Part shown: one piece after another, positions 24,252-34,500 of the stretch
How positions within the stretch are numbered: the stretch's first letter is position 1
Layout of the letters: each line of letters starts with the position of its first letter
Source: Verticillium longisporum
Lineage: Eukaryota > Ascomycota > Sordariomycetes > Glomerellales > Plectosphaerellaceae
Assembly: GCA_019188255.1 (NCBI GenBank)
Contig: JAETXT010000010.1
Location: 248,001 to 312,000, forward strand
Reading direction: 5' to 3'
DNA length: 64,000 nucleotides
The notes under the pieces: model-generated
Database searches by the model: none
What the model was told of the DNA's origin: nothing
Seen by the model: only the letters and a program-made list of their open reading frames with translations
Program-made: the position numbers and the translations under genes

Positions 24252-24464
24252 GCGGGCGGCAGTGTGCCTGGGAGTTGGGGACGGGCGGTGTCATGATGCA
24301 ACGGCTGTGAGGGATGAGGTGTCATGTCTGTAGATTAAGACGATGTAATGGCAGGACAACCTACGCATGTGAGAATTTTACACTTTTTTTTTTAATTCTT
24401 CAGGTGCACAACTGCCATGTTCTTCAACTTTTTCGCTCCTTTCTTGTTAACTTCTCTTACCCGC

Positions 24465-26144
24465 TCATGGCCCCTCGAGATTGACATGCACGCTCTTGGC
24501 CACGGTATACGCCTCGATGCCGGCCTCGCCCAGCTCCCTGCCGACGCCGCTCTGCTTGACGCCGCCAAAGGGCACGCGGTAGCGGCGTCGTTGCTGCTGT
24601 TGATCCAGACCATGCCGGCCTCGAGGGCGCGCGCGACGCGGTGGGCGCGCGCCAGGTCGCGCGTGAAGACGGCGGCGCCGAGCCCGTAGGCCGAGTCGTT
24701 GGCCAGCGCGACGGCCTCGGCCTCGTCGCGGAAGCGCGTGACGGCGGCGCAGGGCCCGAAGATCTCGTCGTGGAAGACGCGCATGCGCGGCGTCACGTCC
24801 GTCAGCACCGTCGGCGGGACGAAGAAGCCGGGGGTCTCGGGCGACGCGGACGACAGCCGCGACGGCGGCGGCATGGCGGCGTCGCCGCCCAGGGCGAGGG
24901 TCGCGCCCTCGGCGAGGGCGTCGGCGACGCGCGCGAGAATGTCCTGCTGCTGCTTGCGCGTGATCTGCGGGCCCTGGAAGGTCGAGGGCGCAAAGGGGTC
25001 GCCGAGCACGGAGACGTCGCGGACGACGGCGAGGAAGCGCGCGAGGAAGGCGTCGTGGACGTCGTCGTGGATGAGGAGGCGCGAGGTGGCGGTGCAGACC
25101 TGGCCGGCGTTGGCCATGAGGCCGTCGTGGGCCCAGCGCGCGGCGCGGTCGAGGTCGGCGTCGGGGAAGACGAGCAGCGGCGACTTGCCGCCCGTCTCGA
25201 GCGTCACGGGCTTGAGGGTGGCGGCGGCCAGGCGCATGACGGCGCGGCCGGTCGGCGTGCTGCCGGTGAAGGCGAGCTTGTCGACGCCGGCGTGGGCGGC
25301 GAGGGCGGCGCCGGCGTCGGGGCCGCGGCCGTTGAGCACGTTGAGCACGCCGCGCGGCAGGCCGGCGGCGGGCACGAGGCTGGCGAGGTAGAGCATGGAT
25401 AGGGGCGTCTGCTCGGCGGGCTTGAGGACGACCGTGTTGCCGGCGGCGAGGGCCGGGGCCAGCTTCCAGCCGGCCATGGACAGCGGGTAGTTCCAGGGGT
25501 GATCTGAGCGCCGGCGCCGGGCGGCTGGCGCAGCGTGTAGGCCAGCTTGGCGGGGCCGAGGTCCATCGTCTGGCCGTGCCTCTTGTCGGCCCAGCCGGCA
25601 TAGTAGCGGAGCACGGACACGAGGTCTGGGATGTCCTGGGTGAGGCTCGCCGACAGGGGCTTGCCGTTGTCGAGCGTCTCAATGGTGGCCAGCGTCAGGG
25701 CGTTGGCCTCGACGAGGTCGGCGAGCTTGTGGAGGAGCTGGCCCCGTGCCGAGGACGACAGGTCACGCCAGGACGGGTGCTTGAAGGCAGCACGGGCGGC
25801 GGCGACGGCCGAGTCGACGTCGGATTCTGTGGCTGCATGGACGGAGCAGATGGGTTGTTCGGTGCTGTCACTGTCAGACATGTGCTGAAAGCCCTCTCTG
25901 ACAGGAATGGGCCTCACAAGGGGTTGACTGTCGTGATCTGCTGGCCGTTGCTGCTCTTGACGAACTCATTGTTGATAAAGAGGCCCTGTGGTTGCTTCCA
26001 CGAGACACCATTCGGTGCAGTCAACTCGATTTCCAGGCGGCAGTGTGCTTCTGCGCTCAAGCCGCGAGAGATGAACGAGGGGAATGTTTTCTGCCGTTGC
26101 CGTATGGCTTGACGCAGCAAAAGCGGGTTTGGTGAGCAGCGCAT
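24465..26144 (-). CDS. Aldehyde dehydrogenase, probable mitochondrial leader, two frame breaks
   Basis: Exon 1 (25918-26144) and exon 2 (24465-25864) flank a 53-nt phase-2 intron with a CTGAC branch. If two single-base losses are allowed for, the product is about 542 aa, the usual length with a leader. The first about 36 residues are basic and Arg/Ser-rich, like a mitochondrial presequence. Conserved parts seen: LFINNEFV, the cofactor-binding NTVVLKPAEQTPLS region, FTGSTPTGR, the general-base Glu in LETGGKSP, the nucleophile Cys in AGQVCTATSR, EIFGP, and the C-terminal PFGGVKQSGVGRE. Breaks: before PWNYP at the G4 run 25496-25499 (one base missing) and after NSSND near 24582-24592 (one base missing). 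The two losses together keep the total divisible by three. Either the sequence has indels or this is a very recent pseudogene; coding character and active site are otherwise intact. The family oxidises aldehydes to acids with NAD(P). Confidence 0.85.
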
Positions 26145-27600
26145 GGCGGTCTTGGTGCCAGTATTTGATGATGAATTAAGAAAGGGACCCTCCGAACACA
26201 AACATCAGGAAACCATAACAGTAGGACAGAGGAACAGAAGAGGAACAGGACCAGCGCAGACTATCCCCGATGCTCTGATGCCATCCTTCTGACGCTTGCC
26301 TTTCGTCATCAAGAGGCTCTCGAGGAAGTCACGATGTTGGACGTTGAGGTGAGCCTCGCTGAGTCAGCAACCTGGTCAGAATGCCAGTCACATGACCCAG
26401 CAGCACGTGGCACCTTCAGTGCCGAGCACCTGATCCCAGCTGCAGCAGGCAGACAGGCAGACAGGCAGACCCCTTGCTCACTTCTTCGGAGCCGTGACGC
26501 TTCTTCTCTTTCCTCCCTCCTTGCCTCCTCTAGGTACCTACCTACCTACTTCAAACAACTTCATCATTTCCTCCTCGTATCTCGCTCCCTGCTCCTTGCT
26601 GCTTCCCGCCTTCGGTGAGGCATCAAGGCATCAAGAAAACTAGCGAATTTTCCTTCTTTTTCTTCTTCTTCTCCCATGCTCCTTTCTTTGCTTCTTCCCG
26701 CCTCGTGGTCGTGATCCTGCGCCCCCCCAACCGCGTGACCACCAACAAGAACCCCAAGACACGGCCGAATATTTGATTTGTCGGCCACTAAGTCTCAAGC
26801 CGCGTTCCGCTTCCCACTTCTGTTCCGCCATGCCTGTCTCACCCGTAGCCGTCTGCCCAACACCAACATGCATCGGCCACGATGGTGCCCGAGGCGTGAG
26901 CCACACCGGCCGGAACCTGCCCCCCTCCCCCGCCGGGCCTCTCTCAGGTCATGCAGAACAAGTCCGAGATGGCGAAAGTGGAAAGCCAGCATCGAGATCG
27001 GGAGCGAACTTTCGTCTTTCCCCCCTCGGAAGACACGCGCGAGACAAGAGACGGGAAAGGGGGGAAAAGAAACAAGAAACATGCAGCAGCAGCAGCAGCA
27101 GCATAGAGGGCTTGCACCTCATACACAGTACTCAAGTGACGTCTCCCAAATGTTACCGTCGCCCTGACTGGACCCCCCCTCCCAGGGCCAAGCAGCGACT
27201 CATGATAAGTGCCCGTCAACCAACCATCGACGCCCTGCGAGCCCTCCGCTCAGCCCCCTCTCCTCGTCGCCATTCAGCCCATCAGCCCCTGAAAAGCACG
27301 GTACCAAAAGCCCAATCTTGGTACCTTATTACACGTATACCCTCCCCCTTCCATCATACATGTACCACCTCCTCTTGCAGCGCCTGAACGGGAAAAGAAA
27401 AAGGAAACGACTTGGAGCGACCAACTGCTACCTCCCGCTCTTCCCTCCCTCCCGTCCGCCCGCTGTCCGTCACACTGCCCGATACCTTTGCCCCCCCTCC
27501 TTCTCTATACGTCTCTTACCCCCCCCCCCCAAAAAGGCAGCATGCGATCACAGGATCAGATTCTGACGTGGCTAACCCTGCCTCGTCCTGCACCACATCG

Positions 27601-27603
<3 letters not shown>

Positions 27604-27632
<29 letters not shown>
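27604..27632. repeat. (CA)n microsatellite
   Basis: About 14 uninterrupted CA dinucleotides. Confidence 0.95.
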
Positions 27633-27636
<4 letters not shown>

Positions 27637-27837
27637 AACCTACCCGCCCACGGACGCCCTCCCTAAAGATTATCCGCATGCGCCCCTATGTTGTGCCGTG
27701 GCCATGCCATGCCATGCCTTGACCATGCCGTGCCGCCATGCAATCTGCCTGCCATCCCCCCCCCTGTCTCGCCTTATTCTGGTTGCTTCAGAATCGAATG
27801 GGATGGATGACTTACATTGTGGCAGATGCTTACTCGA

Positions 27838-27878
27838 CCAGCAAGCCAGCAAGCCAGCAAGCCAGCAAGCCAGCAAGT
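27838..27878. repeat. CCAGCAAG tandem repeat
   Basis: Five consecutive copies of an 8-bp unit, nearly perfect. Confidence 0.95.
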
Positions 27879-28493
27879 CAACAAACCAGCTAACCGGCCG
27901 ACTCTTGCCGCCTCATCAGGAGGCACATGTCGCCGTCTGACATGGCCTCGGACATCTGGTCGATTTTCATGTCATTTGTTTGCCCTGCATCACCCAGCAC
28001 CGGCATCTCGCAGGCGATGAGACACACCCATGGAGTAGCTGTCAACTATTGCGCAGGTACAGCCTCGTCCCGCGTGCAACTGGTTTCTTGATCCTTGGTT
28101 CTTGATCTGCTTGTCTGTTTGCGTGTGCATCCTGTAACTATACCCCCTTACTCTGCCTTCAGGCCGCAACGTTTGTCTAGTGCTATGTACCTAGAACCCC
28201 GGTCCCTATAACACCCGGCTGTTGCAAAGCTCTCTCGCTCGCTGTGGCCCCTCGACATGTGTCTTCTGTCTTCTATCCCCCTCCCATCGTGCTTCGCCAA
28301 GCCAACGAATGAAACAAATAGGTATCCTGACCCGGCATATGACCGGCTTTCCGCTGTAAACAATCTGGTATCTGGATAGCGCACGGATTGCAATGAAGTC
28401 TTAACCACACACACGCAACAGCCTTCTTTCTTCGCCAAGCAAGAAACAAAAAGACAAAAGAAAGTATGGGTGCAGTGGTGCTTTGGCGAGCAT

Positions 28494-28651
28494 CACCTGT
28501 TTTGACCGTTAGATCCAACGCAGAGGTCCTCCATGCCGGACGACGCTGTCTGCTCGTAGTCGTAAAAGTCGACCAAGATCCTCCGTACCCGTCCCTCCCA
28601 CATTCCGAGCCCAAAGTTGACGAACACGACTTCCATTCCCGGACGAAAACG
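28494..28651 (-). other. Possible extra 3' exon of the bZIP gene
   Basis: Behind a strong polypyrimidine-CAG acceptor lies a 53-codon open frame with mostly C/G-ending codons (starts RFRPGMEVVFVNFG, contains WEGRVRRILVDFYDYEQ, then a stop). The donor phase from the main bZIP exon is off by one, so it joins only if a base is missing upstream. It could instead be 3' UTR that looks coding by chance. Confidence 0.3.
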
Positions 28652-28799
28652 CTGACAGAAAAGAGGAGAAATCAGTGTCGGTTGCCCGACGATGCCAGTC
28701 TTATGGTTCAAATGATTGCAAAGGAAGTTTCTGTGCATGATATTCAACCTTGTCCATGCACATGATTGCTGTCGACAGTATAATTCCTGTTGTCTTCTT

Positions 28800-30790
28800 T
28801 CACCGTCCAGGCTGCGGCGGGAAGCCTTGAGAGCCGGGTGGTCCAGGCGGGCCTGAAGACTGGCTTGCCCAGCCCGTTTCATGTGGGACCCTCGCATGGC
28901 TTGCATGTGCCATGCCAGGCGGCGATGTCCTCGGTACATTTGCAGACGTGGGCCCCATGTGGCCTTCAACGGCACGCAGGGGTGGGAGCCTCTCGCCAGG
29001 CCTCATCGAGGGAGAGTTGGCCATGCCGCTGTACATTGGGGCGTTAATCGGAGGCAGACTGGCCGGCGTCGAGTTCGGCGTTCCGTATGTTGGAGTCGTG
29101 AACGTCGGCGTCGCGCTTGTCCTTCGCCTGCGAGCCGGCCTCTCCCCCGACGAGTCGCCCGAACCGTAGCCCTGGAGTGCCTGCGCCACTGAGCCTGTCT
29201 GGTTGGGGAGGTTTGCTTCCGAGCCATATGCAGACTCTGCAGTAATGACCGGGCTATTCGGCCCTGCGGCATGCTCAGCCAGAGGCGTCTGGAGTAGCAG
29301 GTTGCGCAGACGATCCCTTTCGGCGCGGAACCACTCCCTTTCTTGCATCAGAACTTGCATCTGACTTTTAAGATCCACATTCTCCGATTCCAGAGCCCCG
29401 ATCTGGTCCTTCTTGCGCTTCCTGAAGCGGGCGGACGCCCCAGCGTTGCGCTGCCTCTTCTCGTCGGCCTGACGGGAAGCTTGACGGTTGTCAAGGACAA
29501 CATCAACGGATCCTCCATCACCCCCGAGTGACATTCTGAGCATCGCTTGCCCGTCAGATCCACCCGCGGCAGCACTCGAGCGGATGCTGTTGTAAAGCGG
29601 CGTACCTTGTCCAGGTCCTGGCCAGACCGGGCTTCCGGGTGGGATGGATGTCGAGTACGTCCGAGGAGGCAAGCCGAAGGGATGGCTGGGTTGAGTTTGT
29701 GGCTCGTGGGTTCGTTCGTGGGCCTCCTGCGGCAGCGTTGAAAAAGGGTGTCGACTTTGGCTGCTAGGCTGTGGCAAATGGCCAAGATTGGGTTGGGACG
29801 AGGAGCGCGGCGGTGTCAAGGACGCAGACTGAGGCTTGCTTAGAGGAGGGTGCGGTCCCGTGAATGGTAGGCCTGGTAGGGAACCAGTGTAGTGAGGGCC
29901 GCCGTCTCTGTCCCCTCGAAACTGCCTCCGCGTGGTGGCTTCAGCGTGCTGAAGGGGCACTTGGTGATCCCCGGGTTGCGTCTGATGGAACCCAGCAGCG
30001 CCCATCCCTCCAAGACCCGACGGCTGCGGGCTCAACAAGTGTCGAGGTCTGTTCATTGCTGGAAAGGGAAACGCATTCGCAGGCGAGTGTCGCTCCGTGG
30101 GTGTGTTGCCGCCAGGAGTCAAGCCCGCCTGGCTGGCCGGGGTACCGGGCTCCTGCGTAGCATGGCTCTGGCCTGAAAAGACATAAGGCAACGGTGTTGT
30201 GGCAGGCGTTCCTTGTTGACTGTAGTTGGCGATGCGAGGGGACCCAGAAGGCCCGAGAAGCCGTCGGGCTGTTGATGATGTTTCGGAAGAGTTGATCAAC
30301 CCACTTATGCCCAGAGATCGCGCGGACGGAGGCCTAGACCGATCTTCCAGAGTTGGTCCGGGGCCATGAGAATAGTCGGAGGAAGAATGATCATGACCAT
30401 CGTCTCGGATTGCAGCGACTCGCTCATGACTGGCAGCCTGGCTCTGCGGTGACAGTGAGAGACGGGATGGCTGAAAGGAAGGCCGCTCCCTCTGCGACAT
30501 TGAGGTCTGTTCTCCGACACTCTCCTGGTGTTGATGTCCTGACCATTGACTGCTATGGGAAGAATCTGGGGGTGACAGCTGCGACGTGGACGGCTGCTGG
30601 TAATGGAGAAGCTGTGTCCCCTCAGACTTGCTGGACCCCGTAGACCGACAGTCGTCGGGCTGTTCACTGTCCCGTGCCTCGCGAACCCGCTGAGGCTGTC
30701 CCGAGGAGCGGACAACCGTAGAGTATGTGACAGCCAGTTTGTCGTGTGGGATGGAGGGACTGACCGGGCCGAAACCAACAGTCCCTACTC
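28800..30790 (-). CDS. bZIP transcription factor
   Basis: A long open frame, Ser/Pro/Gln-rich, with one clear bZIP domain near 29310-29490: basic region DEKRQRNAGASARFRKRKK (Asn and Arg contact residues in place) followed by a leucine zipper of heptads through EREWFRAERDRLRNLLL. This NAGASARFRKRKK type resembles the Neurospora asl-1/cys-3 neighbourhood of bZIPs, but target genes cannot be read from sequence. The first in-frame ATG is at 30500, yet coding-like Ser/Gln-rich sequence continues upstream to an AG acceptor at 30791-30793. The true start is therefore probably in an upstream exon (see 31083-31433). The frame stops at 28800-28802, but a GT at 28802-28803 and a strong TTTCTGTCAG acceptor at 28652-28654 suggest a further 3' exon or UTR intron. 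A nuclear, sequence-specific regulator; the exact ends are uncertain. Confidence 0.85.
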
Positions 30791-31082
30791 CTGTGCTATT
30801 GTTGTGTGATGGAAGAAGAAGTGGAAGCCGCGGATGAACAAGGATGGACCGTGACCCAATGTACAAATATTGGTTTACTCAAAATGATAAAATGATACAG
30901 GTCGAGAAATGGTTAGAGATGAATACCAGACCAGAATTCAGGCTGTCTGTAGTAATGCGAGCAGTACCTTGTCTTGAATATAGACTCAGCAGGATGGTTG
31001 CCTGACAAGTAGAAAGAGGGACCAAGATGGGGGACACCCAAAGGCAAGGATTGTACCAGGGTTGACTGTGACTGGTGGTCAC

Positions 31083-31433
31083 CAGCTTGTGCTGGCAATG
31101 TATCTCGAGGTAGTTGCGGTGACGGACGAGTGGGATCTCTGCACGTCAATGGACCTGCAACGCTTGGTGGGCGAGCTCCGCGTCTTGAATGGCCGGGAGA
31201 AGTCCCCTCGAAGCGCTAGGTGATGGGTCGCCAACAGCGGTCAGTCGTGGCAAGGTTCGTCCGCCTCGCGACGTCCTGCAGCTGATACAGAGGGTTTGGT
31301 CGGGCCGTGGCGGGCAATAGCGTGCGGTCCGCTGGCCTGAAAACCCAAAAAGCTCTTGGGTGATGGGGTCGTCGACCGTCAGAATGGGTGGTGGACTGGC
31401 TGATGACGAGGGTTGACGCAAGGCAGAAGTTCG
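31083..31433 (-). CDS. Probable N-terminal exon of the bZIP gene
   Basis: Starting at a CAG acceptor (31434-31436), an open frame encodes RTSALRQPSSS and then ILTVDDPITQELFGF, with two Cys pairs typical of a structured protein and good codon choice. It ends at a stop at 31146-31148. The next frame continues in the same style (CRDPTRPSPQLPRD) to a phase-1 donor at 31081-31082 that matches the phase of the 30790 acceptor, making a 292-nt intron. One missing base near 31150-31160 would unite the two parts. No in-frame ATG is present, so a first exon lies further upstream and was not located. The link to the bZIP gene is inferred from strand, spacing and phase. Confidence 0.4.
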
Positions 31434-31536
31434 CTGCGAATTCACACAACGCCAGCCTGAGCGCGAGGAGGAAGCTGATAAGAAGAGAATAGAGAGAAAC
31501 AGACAGAGAATTCGACTGAACGGGGTGCTCGGTCAC

Positions 31537-34500
31537 AGGATACTCTTGTTCACCGGTGCCGGTCTGGCCCCCTCCCCTTCACGACCACAGCAGGGTCCCA
31601 AGCGGAGAGTAGTCACGTCCGGGGGTTAGCTTTTCTTCCTCATTTGCCTTAGCACAGTGTTGTTATTCCCAGTCGATGGCCCCCCTGTTCAAGCTACCGG
31701 GGAAGCAAAAGTCTCTAGGCGCACCAGGGGATGACCCGGATGTTGTGGACGGATGTGCAAGTGACGGGGATGCAGAACGACCAGTCGGGTCAGAGTGGAC
31801 GAGGAGCAGTCGCGTTGACCGGGGTGCATGAGAAGACGAGCAGGGGACGGTGGATCGCTTCAGCGAACCGTAGGTACTGACGCCAGAAATCACACCTCCA
31901 GGCAGGATTTGTGACAAGCCCAGGGTCCCATCCGGGACTTTCTGCGGCCGCCTATCTGGTTGGTGACGGAAGAATCCAGGGTGCGGAACGAAGTAGGTGG
32001 TACTGATCCATGGGGCTGTAGCAGGTATGTGATGCAGTTTGCTTTCTTTCTGAGAGAGTCGTTTTGGCTGGGTGGCTGGCCCGTTTGGGATGTGGATCAT
32101 CGAGGAAGGTTACAATATGCCGAGCCCAGGGCTGCCAGGGTCAAGGGAGGACATCTGCAACGCCTGGTCACTTGCGGCCTCCACGTTTTGACGGGTCATG
32201 ACGAGCAGAGACCGAGCAGGGCAAAGCTCAGGCTGGGAAGTCTGATGCATGCGAGCCTTACACTCACTGTACGTCTGCCACACCTGCCGCTTGGGAGCGG
32301 TGGCTTATTGGTGCCCCCTCTGGCGCGTGTGGCATGGCCCAAGCCGAGGGGGAACAGAACCTGAGCCAGGGGCAGCTTTGTCAGGGCTTCTTCTCGTGAG
32401 ATTTGCTTGCGGGATCATCGACAGCATGTGTGACAACATGTTTGCTTGGGTGGCTCCGAAGGAAATGATGACCATGTCAGACACGGCAAGAACAAGGTCG
32501 GTTGACCGATGAGTGGAGGAGAGGAGAATTTGCGGTGTCGGTGGCAGTCTCGGCACCAGGATCCAAGCCTCAGCCAGCAAGCCCCCCAACCTTGCCACGG
32601 CTGTGATGGAGAGTGAGAAATGGCTGTGACGGTGGACGCCTACGGCAGGAGTCTATGCTACGGCAGAGCTTTCTCCTGGGTAGGTAGGTACGACACAACA
32701 GGGTATGCTGTGTGTCCCTAGTGTCCTGTGAAAAGCGTGATATTGTCGGGTGGATCAGGGGGTGGCCAGTTCCTCCTGGTGGTGAAAGTAGTTCGTCAGG
32801 CCCAGGTCCCGTTCCGTCGCCAGGTTCCAGGAACGGGTAAAAGGTTGGTGGATGGGGATGGCTGTGCATGGGTCAATGTTGGGGCGCACCCCGATGTACC
32901 CACACGGCGCGCGGTGCTGCGAGAGCTGTACCGAGTAAAGCATCGATGTGCTGGTGGTTTGGGAGGCAAGCTAGTCGCTGCCATCTTGAGCCAGATCAGC
33001 GTCTGTTGCAAGCCCTATCCTGTCCGCCTCGCCCTGGGTTCGTTCGGATTCGGAGCACGCATCTCGGGCGTTCGCATTGTTCGCCTTGCAGCGGCTGCGA
33101 CCAAGCCGCCCAACCGTCGTGACGCTTCATAGGTATTGGCTTGCGGCAATGTCAAGCTGGGATCCCTGACGATCGCTGTTGGGACACAGGACACGAGCCT
33201 CCAGGCCCAGGGCTGCGTAGCTTCGTAGCAGATAGACGTCATGGACAGCCAAAACATGAAGAAAAAAAAGGTTGGGACGAAAAAGCTGCGAGACCAAACA
33301 GCACAGCCCCGGCCCTGGCCACTGGGGGAACTCACCCCGTTACCCGCCGCCTGCCAGCTTTACCAACCGTAGACGAACACGCAGTTCGCAGATAGTGGTC
33401 GAGACAACCCCCATCCTCGATCCTGTTCGCCAGTGCCTGGCGAAACCAGTGGACATGGGGCTCCAGACCGCTGGGGCGTGGGCTGGAAGATGGAAAGTGA
33501 GATATGACGGGGGTATGCAGTGTGAGGTGTGGTGCCGTGCGTGTGGAGTGTGCATGCGCTTCTGGCCAAGGTGACGAACAGGAAACGAGCAAGGAAAGTG
33601 GTGTGGGTGGAGGACAATATCAGGAGACGAGCCCGAGCAACGCAACGCCATCTGTATGTGACGAAGAATGAATTTGCAATGAGTCGTCGTCGACTGAGGA
33701 TGGAAACAAGGTACATGTACGAGCGCAGTGGCATGGGAGAAGCGAGGCAAAGCAAAAGAGCTAATTTTCATTGGGTTCAGCACTAACTGGATGCACCTTC
33801 TTTCTGGTCCTTCACCCACACCTCCTTCCCATCGCGTCAGGTAGGTCCATGACTAGGCAGGTACATGTATGGTAAGGTAGGTACCTAGCCAAGGCACCTT
33901 CATGATGGAAGGCATATGCCGTGTAGTCCCTCTCTCCTTCCTGTTGTTTCAGGCAACACAACTATCGTTGGAAGGCACTTTCCGTGACTCCGGAAAGTAC
34001 CTTTTTGGTGCATCGTCACTTCCAGTCTCCGCAGCCTTGATCCGATCATCTTTCCTGTCTCCTACAGTTCCTGATGTTTGGACAACAGATAGGTAGGTAT
34101 GGTGGGACCCAAGGACGCCCTCGTCCCAAACATCAGACTCTTGTCCCCAACAGCACCATTCATCAATATTGGCGTTGATCCTCTCGCCGCCCTCACCCAC
34201 CCCTCATCGGATCGTCACTCATCACCGCCACGTTGACCGACACAACGGAACCCGCTTGTTGGCTTCCGGAAGTTGGGCACCAAGGGACCCATGGCCTGAC
34301 CCTGTCATCGACAAGTACAGAACCCGCGTGCTCAAGTCCACCCGCGCGCCGCCCATCCATACCCGCCCGCACGCAGCAAACACTATGTGCAAGCCATCCC
34401 TGCTCCATGCATTAGGAGCATTAGGTTTGGCCTGTCCTCAACGCTGCAGCACGCTCGTTAGCAGCCCATGGCGGGGGGGGGGGTACGCTGGCGCACCGCG

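Larger units (their letters stand above)
26145..28493. other. Gene-poor region upstream of the aldehyde dehydrogenase
   Basis: No supported gene. It holds the aldehyde dehydrogenase promoter, CT-rich stretches (26500-26700, 27430-27530), a CAGACAGG repeat near 26450-26471, a (CA)n microsatellite and an 8-bp tandem repeat. Overlapping open frames at 26773-27387 lack family similarity. Confidence 0.55.

Noticed and set aside
24540..25480. Very G+C-rich segment in the aldehyde dehydrogenase as a sign of horizontal transfer
   Set aside because: The WW-domain gene is equally G+C-rich and the gene has a typical fungal intron and leader; G+C alone does not support transfer.
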